NCBI GenBank assembly: GCA_963776465.1
Contig: CAVZMV010000002.1
Span: 2,914,001 to 2,978,000, forward strand
From: DASRHK01 sp963776465
GTDB lineage: Bacteria > Pseudomonadota > Gammaproteobacteria > Nevskiales > Nevskiaceae
Length of the DNA stretch: 64,000 nucleotides
Direction of reading: 5' to 3'
Each line of letters begins with the position of its first letter. Position 1 is the first letter of the stretch. The translations under genes and the position numbers were made by a program. The notes below the pieces were generated by a model. The model ran no database searches. It was not told where the DNA came from and saw only the letters and a program-made list of their open reading frames with translations. Shown in pieces: positions 11,163 through 19,890 of the stretch.

Positions 11163-12200
11163 TCAGCCTTCCGGTTTCAAGCCTTTGGAGAGAATTCTTG
11201 CGGTCTCGGACACCAGCGGGATGATCCGGCTGTAGGCCATGCGGGTGGGTCCGATCACGCCGAGGATGCCGGCGACCTCGCCATCCACGTAATAGGGCGC
11301 GGTCACCACGCTGCACTCGTCCAGGACCCGGTAGCCCGATTCGTCGCCGATGAACAGCTGCACGCCCTCGGCATTGAGGCACTGATCGAACAGGTCGAGC
11401 AGCTCGCGCTTGCGGTCCAGCGCGTCGAACAGCCCGCGCAACCGCTGGACGTCGCCCAGCTCCTGGAACGCCATCAGGTTGGCGCCGCCGGCGACGACGA
11501 AATCCTTGCCGCTCTCGGGCTCCAGCGCGCGGCTGGCCATGCTGGCCGCGTCGCGAAGGATCGCGCTCACGCGCGACTCCGCCGCCATGGCTTCGTCCTG
11601 CAGCGCCCGCCGCAGGCTCACCAGATCGCGGCCCGCGAACTGGTCGTTGATGGCGTTGGCGTAGCGCTCCAGCTCGTCGGCGCCGTAGGCGCGCTCCATG
11701 TTCAGCACGCGGTTCTGCACCTCGTGCTGATTCACCACGAGGATGACCAGGACACGGTTGTCCGACAGCGGCAGGAACTCGATCCGCCGCAGCACCGCGA
11801 GATTGCGCCGCGGCACCGTCACCACGCCCGCCATGCGCGACATCTGCGACAGCAGGGACGAGGCGACCTGCACCAGGTCGGCGGTGCTGTGGCTTGCGCC
11901 CAGCTCCTCGATGATCCTGCGGCGCGCCTCCTCCTGGATCGGCTCGGGCGCCAGCAGCGCGTCGACGAAGTAGCGATAGCCGCGGTTGGTCGGGATGCGC
12001 CCTGCCGACGTATGCGGCGACGACACGAAGCCGAACTCCTCGAGGTCCGCCATCACGTTGCGGATCGTCGCCGGCGACAGATCCAGCTGCGCCGCACGCG
12101 ACAGCGTGCGCGAGCCCACGGGCATGCCGTCGCGGACGTAGCGCTCGATCAGCAGGCGCAGCAGGTCGGCAGCGCGTCGGTCGAGTTGGATGGGGGACAT
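11163..12200 (-). CDS. hrcA: Heat-inducible transcription repressor HrcA
   Basis: Repressor that binds CIRCE operators and is kept active by GroEL. At 345 residues it is of normal length. The N-terminal winged helix is clear (RDGMPVGSRTLSRAAQLDLS, then ATIRNVMADLEEFGFVSSPH and TSAGRIPTNRGYRYFVD), and the GAF-like C-terminal domain ends with GVIGPTRMAYSRIIPLVSET. I see no TTAGCACTC-N9-GAGTGCTAA near hrcA, grpE, dnaK or dnaJ, so its operator is probably at groESL outside the window. It precedes grpE on the same strand with a gap of about 70 bp. Confidence 0.96.
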   Translation of the reverse strand: MSPIQLDRRAADLLRLLIERYVRDGMPVGSRTLSRAAQLDLSPATIRNVMADLEEFGFVSSPHTSAGRIPTNRGYRYFVDALLAPEPIQEEARRRIIEELGASHSTADLVQVASSLLSQMSRMAGVVTVPRRNLAVLRRIEFLPLSDNRVLVILVVNQHEVQNRVLNMERAYGADELERYANAINDQFAGRDLVSLRRALQDEAMAAESRVSAILRDAASMASRALEPESGKDFVVAGGANLMAFQELGDVQRLRGLFDALDRKRELLDLFDQCLNAEGVQLFIGDESGYRVLDECSVVTAPYYVDGEVAGILGVIGPTRMAYSRIIPLVSETARILSKGLKPEG

Positions 12201-12212
12201 GCGGCGAAGTTA

Positions 12213-13738
12213 CTACTTTTTCCCAAGACGGATAAGCCAGCCATCGCCGTTGAGCATCATGGTCTCCGCCTCGCCGCCGTCGATGATGTTCATGGCGATG
12301 CGGTCGTAGTGCTCGGCACGGGGAATGACCACCCAGCGCGTGTTGAACTGCTGGCGCAGCGCTCTGGAGGCGCCACCCGGGATCGGCACCTGGCGGTAGA
12401 TGTCATACCAGAGCTGGAAGCGCTGAGGATCGGCATAAGCGAGGTAGTTGCCGTCCAGGCCCGACACGTAGCGGAAGCGATCGCTTTGCCAGAAGAGGAA
12501 CGTGAACGAAGGCCAGTCCACGTTGCATATCAGCTCACCGGGCTGCGCGTGGCTGCCGAGGGTACTCCATGATCTCGGCATAGCGCGTCCAGGGCCGCAC
12601 CTCCGTGGGCATCGCGGCTACCCGGCCGACGCCGAGCCACAAGACAGCGGCGGTCGCGCCACAGGAGACCAGGGTGGCCGCTCTGGCGAGATGCTTGCGC
12701 TCCACGCGCACGGCGGCGTCCCGCCAGAGAAGCAGCGCCGAGAGCATCGCGAACAGCACGTAGTACACGCCGTTGCGGTACGCGGACTTGTACATGCCCA
12801 GACAAAGCAGCGCCAGCAGCAGTGAGGCCACTGTTTCCGCGCGCAGCCGCAAGGACGGATTTGCGCGACGGCGCGCGGCGAACAGGCACAGCGCGCCCGC
12901 CACCAGGATGTGCATCGGCCAGGAGATGATCCACACATGGGCCCATGGCGGCTTGTGCCATTCCATGCCGACCAGGTCCAGGTTCTGGCTCTGGAGCTTG
13001 AACAACGTGTGGAACAGCAGGTAGTCGACGTTCTGCGGAAACCATGGGCTGACGACTAGACCGACCGTCAGTCCGCCGAGCACCGCGATCGCGCTGCGCA
13101 CCGGAAGTGGCTCACGCACCAGCAAGGCCGCGACGCTGAAAGCCGCAAGCATCGGCAGCAGGAACACGGCGCCGTGGTACAGACTCCATGAAGATCCAGC
13201 TCAGGAAAAACAGGGCGACGTGACGACGCTTCGCCATGAACAGGAGCGCCAGCGGCAGGAACGCGTACATCACATTCTCCGAGCGCAGTCGCGTAAGGCG
13301 CTCCGGCATCGTCGCGTCGGCACAGATGATGAGGATGGCGGCCAGCGGCGCGAGCGGGATAGCCAGGCCGCGGCAGACGAGCAGCACAGCGGCAGCTACG
13401 GCTGCGCAGGTCGCAGCTCCGGCGACGTGGATGGCAACCTGCGGATCCTGGATCGCGGCGAACGGCGCGATCACCAGGTGCCAGAGCCAGTGATGGTCCG
13501 TGCCGCGCTCGCCCAGCACGGTGAGCGGCAACCAGCTCACGTCGACCCACGGCCAGTGCCGAAGAATGAGCGCAGCCATCTTGAAGTGGTACAGGGTGTC
13601 GCCTTCGGCGATGCTTCCCCGGCGGCTCAGGGCAAGGTAAGCAGGAACACCGACGGCGACGGCGAGCGCGAGCGCCTCGAGAACGTATCGGCCCCACGCG
13701 TTTCCCGCTCGCGGCGAGGCATCGATGTCGTGCGCCAT
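12213..13738 (-). pseudogene. Multi-pass membrane protein (GT39-like) broken by two frameshifts
   Basis: Three consecutive fragments in different frames form one polytopic membrane protein of about 507 residues. The first fragment (13738 to about 13189) has an acidic loop GDTLYHFKMAALIL and several membrane segments. The second (about 13187-12563) adds more membrane helices. The third (about 12560-12213) is a soluble tail with CNVDWPSFTFLFWQ and YVSGLDGNYLAYADP, like the C-terminal domain of dolichol-mannosyltransferase-type GT39 relatives. One extra base near 13189 (rejoining SWIF to WSLYHGAVFLLP) and one in the GGG at 12560-12562 (rejoining EIMEY to LGSHAQPGEL) restore a single frame. No catalytic function can be assigned. 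It is divergent from nadK and lies upstream of hrcA. Confidence 0.7.
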
Positions 13739-13740
13739 TC

Positions 13741-13753
13741 TGCTAAGTTAGCA
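13741..13753. repeat. Short palindrome in the 35-bp divergent spacer before nadK
   Basis: TGCTAAGTTAGCA is a perfect 13-bp inverted repeat around a central G. It lies between the starts of the broken membrane protein gene (minus) and nadK (plus). It could be an operator in the shared promoter region. No regulator is known for it, so this is a candidate only. Confidence 0.3.
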
Positions 13754-13773
13754 GCGTCTGCGCCGGAAAATCC

Positions 13774-14670
13774 ATGATCAAGTTCCCCGTCGTCGGCGTC
13801 ATCGGCAAACGCACGTCTGCAAGCGCCAAGGACACGCTCTGGGTGCTATGCCCGCTGCTGCGCGAGCTCGGCGCCGAGGTGCTGATCGAGGACGGGGAGC
13901 ACATGCCGCCGGGACTGCCCGGCGCGCGCGTCACCCGCGACGAGCTGGCCAGGCGCGCCAGCCTCGCCGTCGTCGTCGGAGGAGACGGTACGCTGCTCAA
14001 CGCGGGTCGGTCACTTGCGCCTGCCGGCGTGCCCATCCTCGGCATCAACCAGGGACGCCTCGGATTCCTGGTCGACGTCGCGCCCGACTCGATGCGCGAG
14101 ACGCTGGCTGCCGTGCTGAACGGCGAGTATGAGACGGACGACCGCACCATCCTGTCGGCGCGGATCCGTCGCGTCGGCGGCGCCGAGGTCGGCCCGTTCC
14201 TCGCCATCAACGACGTGGTGTTCCGCAACCAGGCCACGATCCGCATGCTCGAGTTCGAGACCTGGCTCGACCGCCAGTTCATCAGCCTGCACCGCGCCGA
14301 CGGCATGATCGTCTCGTCGCCGACCGGCTCGACCGCGTATGCGCTGTCGGGCGGCGGGCCGCTGCTGCACCCCAGCCTGTCGGCGATCGCGCTGGTGCCG
14401 ATCTGTCCGCACACCCTGTCGGATCGCCCGATCGTGGTCAGCGGCGATCGCGTCGTGCGGCTGGTCATGGGCGGCGCCGAGCGCACGGGCGCGACGGCGA
14501 CGTTCGACGGCCAGTTCAACGAGGAGCTGCAACCGGGCGATGCGGTGGAGGTGGCGCGCGCGCCGTTCCCGCTTCGGCTGATCCATCCACGCGGCTTCGA
14601 TTACTTCTCGATCCTGCGCGACAAGCTGCGCTGGGGTCGCGGCCCCCAGACTCCCGCCGAGAGGGCCTGA
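13774..14670 (+). CDS. nadK: NAD kinase
   Basis: Phosphorylates NAD to NADP, the sole route to NADP in most bacteria. The 298 residues contain the diagnostic GGDGT motif (VVVGGDGTLLNAGR, about residue 70) and the NE/D region LAINDVVFRN. The conserved SPTGSTAYALSGGGPLLHP and ICPHTLSDRPIV segments are also present. The start ATG gives MIKFPVVGVIGKR, typical for the family. recN follows with an 8-bp gap, the usual gammaproteobacterial pairing, so the two are probably cotranscribed. Confidence 0.97.
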   Translation: MIKFPVVGVIGKRTSASAKDTLWVLCPLLRELGAEVLIEDGEHMPPGLPGARVTRDELARRASLAVVVGGDGTLLNAGRSLAPAGVPILGINQGRLGFLVDVAPDSMRETLAAVLNGEYETDDRTILSARIRRVGGAEVGPFLAINDVVFRNQATIRMLEFETWLDRQFISLHRADGMIVSSPTGSTAYALSGGGPLLHPSLSAIALVPICPHTLSDRPIVVSGDRVVRLVMGGAERTGATATFDGQFNEELQPGDAVEVARAPFPLRLIHPRGFDYFSILRDKLRWGRGPQTPAERA

Positions 14671-14678
14671 GCACCGCG

Positions 14679-16361
14679 ATGCTGCGACAGCTTTCCATCC
14701 GCAACCTCGCGGTGATCGACGAGCTGACGCTCGACTTCGACGCCGGCTTCTCGGTGCTCACCGGCGAGACCGGGGCCGGCAAATCCATCCTGGTCGACGC
14801 CCTGGGACTGCTGCTGGGCGATCGCGCGGACGCCTCGCTGGTGCGCACTGGCGCCCAGCAGGCGGAGATCTCCGCAGAGCTCGACGTGGCGCCGACGTCC
14901 CCTGCCCGCGCCTGGCTGCGCGAGCAGCTGATGGAGAATCCCGACGAGCCGCAGTCCTGCCTGATCCGGCGCGCCATCCTCGCCGAAGGTCGCACGCGGG
15001 CAAGCGTCAACGGCATCCCGGCGACGGCGACGCAGCTGCGCGAGCTGGGCGAGCAGCTGGTCGAGATCCACGGTCAGAGCGAGCACCACTCGCTGCTCCG
15101 CGCCGACGCGCAGCGCGCGGTCGTCGACGAGTTCGGCAAGCATGAGCACCTGCTCGCGGCGGTGGCTGCGGCCGTGGAGACCTGGCGCGCAGCCGAGCAC
15201 GAGATCGAGCGGATCCGCGGCCTCACCGGGCGCGACAAGGTCGAGCGCGATCTGATGCGACACGAGCTGCGCGATCTGCAGGCGCTGCACCTGCAGGACG
15301 GCGAGCTCGAGCGCCTCCACGACGATCAGAAGCGGCTGGCGAACATGGGCAAGCTGCTCGGCGATGGCTCCCACGCCGAAAGCATGCTCTACGGGGGCGA
15401 GAACAGCCTCCATGACCAGCTCGCGAAGATCAGGGCCCGGATCACCGCGCTGGTGCACCTGCACGAGGGCTTCAGCGACGCGGCGTCGGCGCTGGACCAG
15501 GCGCAGACCTGCACGCAGGAGGCTGCGCGCGCCATCCGCGCGCAGCTCGATCGGCTCGACCTGGATCCGCAGCGGCTGGCCGAGGTCGAGCGCCGCATGA
15601 GCGCGGTCCACGAGCTGGCGCGACGGCACCGGATCCGCGCCGAGCAGCTGCCGGCGCGCATGAACGAGCTGCAGCAGGCGCTCGACGCGTCCGAGCATGC
15701 TGCCGAGCAACTGGCGGCGGCCGACGCGCAGCGCGCGCAGGCCATGGCCACCTATCGGGACGCGGCCGCCAAGCTCTCGGCGGCCAGGGGCAAGACGGCG
15801 ACGGAGTTTGCGAAAAAAGTGCGCGCGGTCGTGCGCGAGCTTGGCATGCCCAAGGCGGAATTCACGGTGGCCGTGACCACCGCCCCGCGCGAGCTCCCCA
15901 GCGTTCAAGGGGACGATCAGGTGCGTTTCGATTTCAGCGCCAACCCGGGCCAGAGTGCGCGCGCGCTCTCGAAGACCGCGTCCGGTGGAGAGCTGTCCCG
16001 CCTGAGCCTGGCGATCCAGCTGGTCGCGAACCGTCGCGGCGCGGCGGCAACCCTGATCTTCGACGAGGTCGACGCCGGCATCGGTGGAGCGGTTGCCGAG
16101 ATCGTTGGGCAGAAGCTGCGCGAGCTGGCGGCGGGACGGCAGGTGCTGTCAGTGACGCACCTGCCCCAGGTTGCGGCCCAGGGTCAGCAGCACTATGCAG
16201 TCGCCAAGGAAGTGCGGGACCGCAAGACGTTCACGATCGTCCGCCGCCTGCTCGCGGATCAGCGCGTCGAGGAGCTGGCGCGGATGCAGGCGGGAGTACA
16301 AGTCACCGAAGCGGCGCTGACGCACGCGCGCGAATTGCTCGCGCGCGCGAGCCAGGCGTAG
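14679..16361 (+). CDS. recN: DNA repair protein RecN
   Basis: SMC-like ATPase that acts at double-strand breaks. The 560 residues start MLRQLSIRNLAVIDELTLDF, with Walker A GETGAGKSI (about residues 30-38). Two coiled-coil arms flank the middle, with many Glu/Arg/Ala heptads (about residues 150-390). The C-terminal ABC signature is KTASGGELSRLSLAIQL, and Walker B reads LIFDEVDAGIGG. It follows nadK closely. RecN is SOS-induced in many bacteria, but I see no LexA box between nadK and recN. Confidence 0.97.
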   Translation: MLRQLSIRNLAVIDELTLDFDAGFSVLTGETGAGKSILVDALGLLLGDRADASLVRTGAQQAEISAELDVAPTSPARAWLREQLMENPDEPQSCLIRRAILAEGRTRASVNGIPATATQLRELGEQLVEIHGQSEHHSLLRADAQRAVVDEFGKHEHLLAAVAAAVETWRAAEHEIERIRGLTGRDKVERDLMRHELRDLQALHLQDGELERLHDDQKRLANMGKLLGDGSHAESMLYGGENSLHDQLAKIRARITALVHLHEGFSDAASALDQAQTCTQEAARAIRAQLDRLDLDPQRLAEVERRMSAVHELARRHRIRAEQLPARMNELQQALDASEHAAEQLAAADAQRAQAMATYRDAAAKLSAARGKTATEFAKKVRAVVRELGMPKAEFTVAVTTAPRELPSVQGDDQVRFDFSANPGQSARALSKTASGGELSRLSLAIQLVANRRGAAATLIFDEVDAGIGGAVAEIVGQKLRELAAGRQVLSVTHLPQVAAQGQQHYAVAKEVRDRKTFTIVRRLLADQRVEELARMQAGVQVTEAALTHARELLARASQA

Positions 16362-16379
16362 CTTCGGGCCTGGGGCGAC

Positions 16380-16733
16380 TTAGTCGTTGTCGCCGTCGAC
16401 CGCGTCCTTGACGCCGTCCTTGACCTCGATGGCGCCTTCCTTGGTCGCGTGACCAACGGTGCGCGCGGTGTCGGCGATGGCGTGACCTGTCGCCTTGGCC
16501 GCATTCTTGGTTGCGTGACCCACTTTCTTGGCGGTGTCGCGCGTGGCATGTCCGACCGCAGTCGCGCCGTGCTTCACGCCGTGACCGACTTCCTTGGCGC
16601 CTTCCTTCACGCCGTGGCCGACCGTCTTGGCGCCGTCCTTGACCTCCTCGGCCGGCGAGTCGTCGGCGAGGGCCAGTGCCGGGGCGGCGAGCGACAGCGC
16701 GGCGGCGAATAGATACGTCGAGATTTGCTTCAT
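16380..16733 (-). CDS. Exported protein of seven 11-residue LEA-like repeats
   Basis: A 117-residue protein with a signal peptide (about residues 1-23, ending ALALA-DDS). From residue 32 it is built of seven consecutive 11-residue units of the pattern K-x-G-A-K-x-V-G-H-x-V/T, for example KEGAKEVGHGV and RDTAKKVGHAT, and ends in an acidic tail DAVDGDND. The 11-residue periodicity, Ala/Lys/Gly richness and lack of hydrophobic core recall group 3 LEA desiccation proteins and apolipoprotein-like amphipathic helices. A regular His at position 9 of six units is unusual and could bind metal. It starts 15 bp after the fur stop with an AGGAGAA ribosome binding site, so it is probably cotranscribed with fur. 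Function unknown. Confidence 0.8.
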   Translation of the reverse strand: MKQISTYLFAAALSLAAPALALADDSPAEEVKDGAKTVGHGVKEGAKEVGHGVKHGATAVGHATRDTAKKVGHATKNAAKATGHAIADTARTVGHATKEGAIEVKDGVKDAVDGDND

Positions 16734-16748
16734 GGAACTGTTCTCCTC

Positions 16749-17189
16749 TTAAGACTTGCGCGATCCGACGCGGTTGTTGGGGCAGCTCGGACGCAGACAT
16801 TCACCATACATGATCAGGCTGTGCTCGGTCAGCCGGAAGCCCAGCTCCTCGGCGCGGCTACGCTGCCGCTTCTCGATGACGTCGTCCTCGAACTCCACGA
16901 CGTGTCCGCAAGTCAGGCACACCATGTGGTCGTGATGGTGCCCGCGCTCCAGCTCGAAAACCGCGTGGCCGCCCTCGAAGTGGTGCCGCCGCACCAGGCC
17001 CGCAGCCTCGAACTGGGTCAGCACGCGGTACACGGTCGCAAGGCCGATGTCTTCGCCGAGGTCCATCATCCGCCGGTAGATGTCTTCCGCCGACAGGTGC
17101 CGCGCCGGGTTGCTTTCCAGCATCTCCAGAATCTTCACGCGCGGCAGCGTGACCTTCAGCCCCGCGTTTCGCAGATCTTTGGTTTCCAT
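16749..17189 (-). CDS. fur: Ferric uptake regulator Fur
   Basis: Iron-responsive repressor. Its 146 residues match family length. The N-terminal winged helix (LKVTLPRVKILEMLESNPAR, then DIGLATVYRVLTQFEAAGLV) is followed by the metal sites HHFEGGHAVFELERGHHHDH and CLTCGHVVEFEDDVIEKRQ. It also has a second Cys pair near the C-terminus (GECLRPSCPNN). The divergent neighbour bamE is 86 bp away, the usual gammaproteobacterial arrangement. An exported repeat protein follows on the same strand. Confidence 0.97.
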   Translation of the reverse strand: METKDLRNAGLKVTLPRVKILEMLESNPARHLSAEDIYRRMMDLGEDIGLATVYRVLTQFEAAGLVRRHHFEGGHAVFELERGHHHDHMVCLTCGHVVEFEDDVIEKRQRSRAEELGFRLTEHSLIMYGECLRPSCPNNRVGSRKS

Positions 17190-17275
17190 GCCTGGCTCTA
17201 GAAGGCGGCTCGCGGAACGGCGGCGTCGACCGTTCGAGTATTATTGCACGCAGCCCCACCCCGACCTTCACGACC

Positions 17276-17665
17276 ATGCGCCTGCTTGCCGCGCTGTGCC
17301 TCTGCATTGCCCTGCCCGCCTGCGGGCTGGTCTACAAGCTGCCGACCCGACAGGGCAACGTCATCGAGCAGAAGCAGCTCGACCAGCTCAAGACCGGCAT
17401 GACGCGCGACCAGGTGCGGTTCCTGATGGGCACGCCGCTGGCCGCGAGCCCGTTCCGCGAAGACCGCTGGGATTACGTCGGCTATTACAAGACGCCGCGC
17501 GGCCAGCTGTTCACGCGCAACGTCACCCTCTACTTCGAAGGCGACAAGCTCGCGCGCACCGAAGGCGCCGAGGCGCCGAAGGTCGCGGACCAGACCGTGC
17601 CGGACGCCGGCGGCGCGATCAAGGAAGAGAAGAGGCTCAAGGAAGAGGCTCAGCGCGGCAATTAG
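17276..17665 (+). CDS. bamE: Outer-membrane assembly lipoprotein BamE
   Basis: Small lipoprotein of the BAM complex, which inserts beta-barrels into the outer membrane. The 129-residue precursor has a lipobox LPACGL with Cys16 as the acylation site. The SmpA/OmlA fold shows the conserved GMTRDQVRFLMGTPLAASPF and RWDYVGYY motifs. A charged C-terminal tail (about residues 95-129) is longer than in E. coli. It is divergent from fur; a TATTAT at 17239-17244 could be its -10 element. Confidence 0.95.
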   Translation: MRLLAALCLCIALPACGLVYKLPTRQGNVIEQKQLDQLKTGMTRDQVRFLMGTPLAASPFREDRWDYVGYYKTPRGQLFTRNVTLYFEGDKLARTEGAEAPKVADQTVPDAGGAIKEEKRLKEEAQRGN

Positions 17666-17677
17666 CCGGGCTAGGTG

Positions 17678-17947
17678 TTACCTGCGCGCGCGATTGCGCC
17701 GCGCCTCCTTGGGGTCGATCAGCAACGGCCGGTAGATCTCGATCCGGTCGCCCGCCTTCACCACGTCGCCGAGTCTGCACGGTCGGCTGAAGATCCCGAC
17801 GACCGCGGTCGCAAAGTCGATCTGCGGGAACTGCTGGAGCACGCCTGAGGACTCGATCGCCTGCTGCACGGTCGTGCCCGGTGAAACCTCGACCTTCAAC
17901 ACCACCTGTCGCATCGGCAGCGCGTAGGCCACCTCGATCGCGATCAC
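17678..17947 (-). CDS. rnfH: RnfH family ubiquitin-like protein
   Basis: An 89-residue protein of the UPF0125/RnfH family with a beta-grasp fold; its role is not firmly known. The family pattern is IAIEVAYALPMRQVVLKVEV, then AIESSGVLQQFPQID and IFSRPCRLGDVVKAGDRIEI followed by YRPLLIDPKEARR. It lies next to bamE, as in most gammaproteobacteria, but here converges with it. The usual neighbour ratA is absent and a transporter gene takes its place, ending 1 bp before the rnfH start. Confidence 0.93.
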   Translation of the reverse strand: MIAIEVAYALPMRQVVLKVEVSPGTTVQQAIESSGVLQQFPQIDFATAVVGIFSRPCRLGDVVKAGDRIEIYRPLLIDPKEARRNRARR

Positions 17948-17948
17948 G

Positions 17949-19331
17949 CTAGCTCCAGAGCGACACCAGCCAGTCGACGATGCCGGTGCTGACGAGCAGC
18001 ACGGCGATCAGGCTCAGGCGGACCGGATACCGCAGCAGCGCATACCAGGGCCGGAACAGCGCGCGATCACGCTCGCCCCAGCCGCCGCGCGCGACGTCGG
18101 CGGGCAGCACGCGCACGATGTAGGTGCAGATGAGGAACACGCTTGCCGGGACCAGGAGACGGCTCGTCAGCCATTGCAGCAGCTCGAAGAAGTTCTGGCC
18201 CATGAGACGCCATTCGCCGATGACGTTGAAGGACAGCAGCGTCCCCAGGCCGATGTACCAGATCACCATGGCGCTGTAGGCGGCGGCGAACACGCGCGGA
18301 ACCCGGTAGCGCTCCATCAGATACCGCGTGGGCGGCTCGAGCAGCGCCACCGCGGACAAGAGCGTCACTGTCAGCAGGGTCACGTACAACAGGATGGCGA
18401 GCATGTGTCCGCCGAAGTCAGGCGACAGCGCCTGCGGCAGCTGCAGGAAGATCTGCGTGACCGTGGTCGCAGGCTCGACGCCCGGACGGTCGATCAGCAC
18501 GAACAGTGCGGTGCCGATGAGGAGCGTGAACGCCGCGTCCATGCCGATGACGACCATCGCGATCCGCGGCACTGCCGTCTGCGACGGAAGATAGCTGCCG
18601 TAGGCGATCATCACGCCCAGCCCCAGCCCCAGGGTATAGAAGGCCTGGTACAGCGCTTCGAGCACGCCCCTCCAGCCGAGCTCCGCCGGCCGGAAACCGT
18701 AGAGACGGCCCAGCGCCTCGGGGGCGTGCACATCGAGCATGGTGCTGACGAAGATGACCGCGGCGAAGATCATGCCGGCCGGCGCCAGGTACGAAGCCGC
18801 CCGCTCGATGCCGTCGCGCGCGCCGTGGGCCACGACCAGGCAGGTGGTGGCCATGAAGACCGTGTGCCACGCAAGGCTGCGCTCGGGGTCCTGCGCAAGG
18901 CCATAGAAAGCGAGCAGGATCCGTTCGGGGGCGACGCCGTGGAGCAGGCCGCTCGCGGAGCGCAGCGTGTAAGCCATGTACCAGCCGGCGATGACGCTGT
19001 AGTAGGACAGGATCAGCGCGGCCGAAGCCAGCGCCAGCACGCCCAGATGCTTCCACACCGGGGGCGCGGCAGCCGCCTTGGTCAGCACCGAGAACCCCGA
19101 GACGACATCCTCGCGCGTCCAGCGACCGATCAGCAGCTCGGCCGTGAGGAGCGGCCAGCTCAGCATCAGCAGCGCGACCCCGTACACCAGCCAGAAGGCC
19201 AGGCCGCCATACTGCGACGCGAGGAACGGCAGGCGGCCGACGCCGCCAAGACCCATCACGGCGCCGCCCGCCACCCACACGAACGCGCGCGTGGACGACC
19301 AGTAGCCGTGGCTGCTTTCGCGGATGCGCAT
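17949..19331 (-). CDS. Sodium-dependent transporter of the NSS/SLC6 family
   Basis: A 460-residue inner-membrane sodium symporter, probably for amino acids or related amines. About 11-12 membrane segments are visible. The unwound TM1 motif reads GGAVMGLGGVGRLPFLASQY, in place of the common GNVWRFPY, then GGLAFWLVYGVALLMLSWPL. TM8 to TM12 follow, and the gene ends close to rnfH, with which it is probably cotranscribed. The substrate cannot be predicted. It occupies the place between rnfH and smpB where ratA is usually found. Confidence 0.88.
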   Translation of the reverse strand: MRIRESSHGYWSSTRAFVWVAGGAVMGLGGVGRLPFLASQYGGLAFWLVYGVALLMLSWPLLTAELLIGRWTREDVVSGFSVLTKAAAAPPVWKHLGVLALASAALILSYYSVIAGWYMAYTLRSASGLLHGVAPERILLAFYGLAQDPERSLAWHTVFMATTCLVVAHGARDGIERAASYLAPAGMIFAAVIFVSTMLDVHAPEALGRLYGFRPAELGWRGVLEALYQAFYTLGLGLGVMIAYGSYLPSQTAVPRIAMVVIGMDAAFTLLIGTALFVLIDRPGVEPATTVTQIFLQLPQALSPDFGGHMLAILLYVTLLTVTLLSAVALLEPPTRYLMERYRVPRVFAAAYSAMVIWYIGLGTLLSFNVIGEWRLMGQNFFELLQWLTSRLLVPASVFLICTYIVRVLPADVARGGWGERDRALFRPWYALLRYPVRLSLIAVLLVSTGIVDWLVSLWS

Positions 19332-19369
19332 CCGCCAATTCTAGATGTTTGCGCCCCTTATAATTTCCC

Positions 19370-19843
19370 ATGAGCGACAAGAACGAGAAGAAGGACGAAG
19401 CCCGCCTCATCGCGGAGAATCGCCGCGCGCGGCACGACTACTTCATCGAGGAGACCTACGAAGCCGGCCTGTCGCTGCAGGGCTGGGAGGTCAAGAGCCT
19501 GCGCGATGGCCGGGCGCAGATCGCCGAGTCCTACGTGATCATCCGCAACGAGGAGGCGTACCTGTTCGGCGCGCACATCACGCCGCTCTCCTCCGCCTCG
19601 ACGCACGTGCATCCCGAGCCCGCGCGCACGCGCAAGCTCCTGCTGCATGCCGGCGAGTTGTCCAAGCTGATCGGAAAGGTGGAGCGCGCTGGCTACACGC
19701 TGGTGCCGCTGGACCTGCACTGGACCCGCGGCCGGGCCAAGCTGCGGGTGGGCCTGGCCAAGGGCAAGAAGAAGCACGACAAGCGCGATGATGAGAAGAA
19801 ACGGGACTGGCAGCGGCAAAAAGACCGATTGCTGCGGCACTGA
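19370..19843 (+). CDS. smpB: SsrA-binding protein SmpB
   Basis: Partner of tmRNA in trans-translation; it fills the decoding site in place of an anticodon. The 157 residues hold the OB-fold motifs HDYFIEETYEAGLSLQGWEV and KSLRDGRAQIAESYV, then the basic helical tail KGKKKHDKRDDEKKRDWQRQ. It is divergent from the SLC6 gene. Its RNA partner, ssrA, lies 1.6 kb downstream on the same strand, with only one gene between them. Confidence 0.97.
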   Translation: MSDKNEKKDEARLIAENRRARHDYFIEETYEAGLSLQGWEVKSLRDGRAQIAESYVIIRNEEAYLFGAHITPLSSASTHVHPEPARTRKLLLHAGELSKLIGKVERAGYTLVPLDLHWTRGRAKLRVGLAKGKKKHDKRDDEKKRDWQRQKDRLLRH

Positions 19844-19890
19844 GCCGTTAAACTAGAACCCCGCTGGAGGAGAACCGGCGCGAGGCGCCG

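Noticed and set aside
14640..14680. LexA box upstream of recN
   Set aside because: None is visible in the 8-bp gap or at the end of nadK; recN appears to be read from the nadK transcript.
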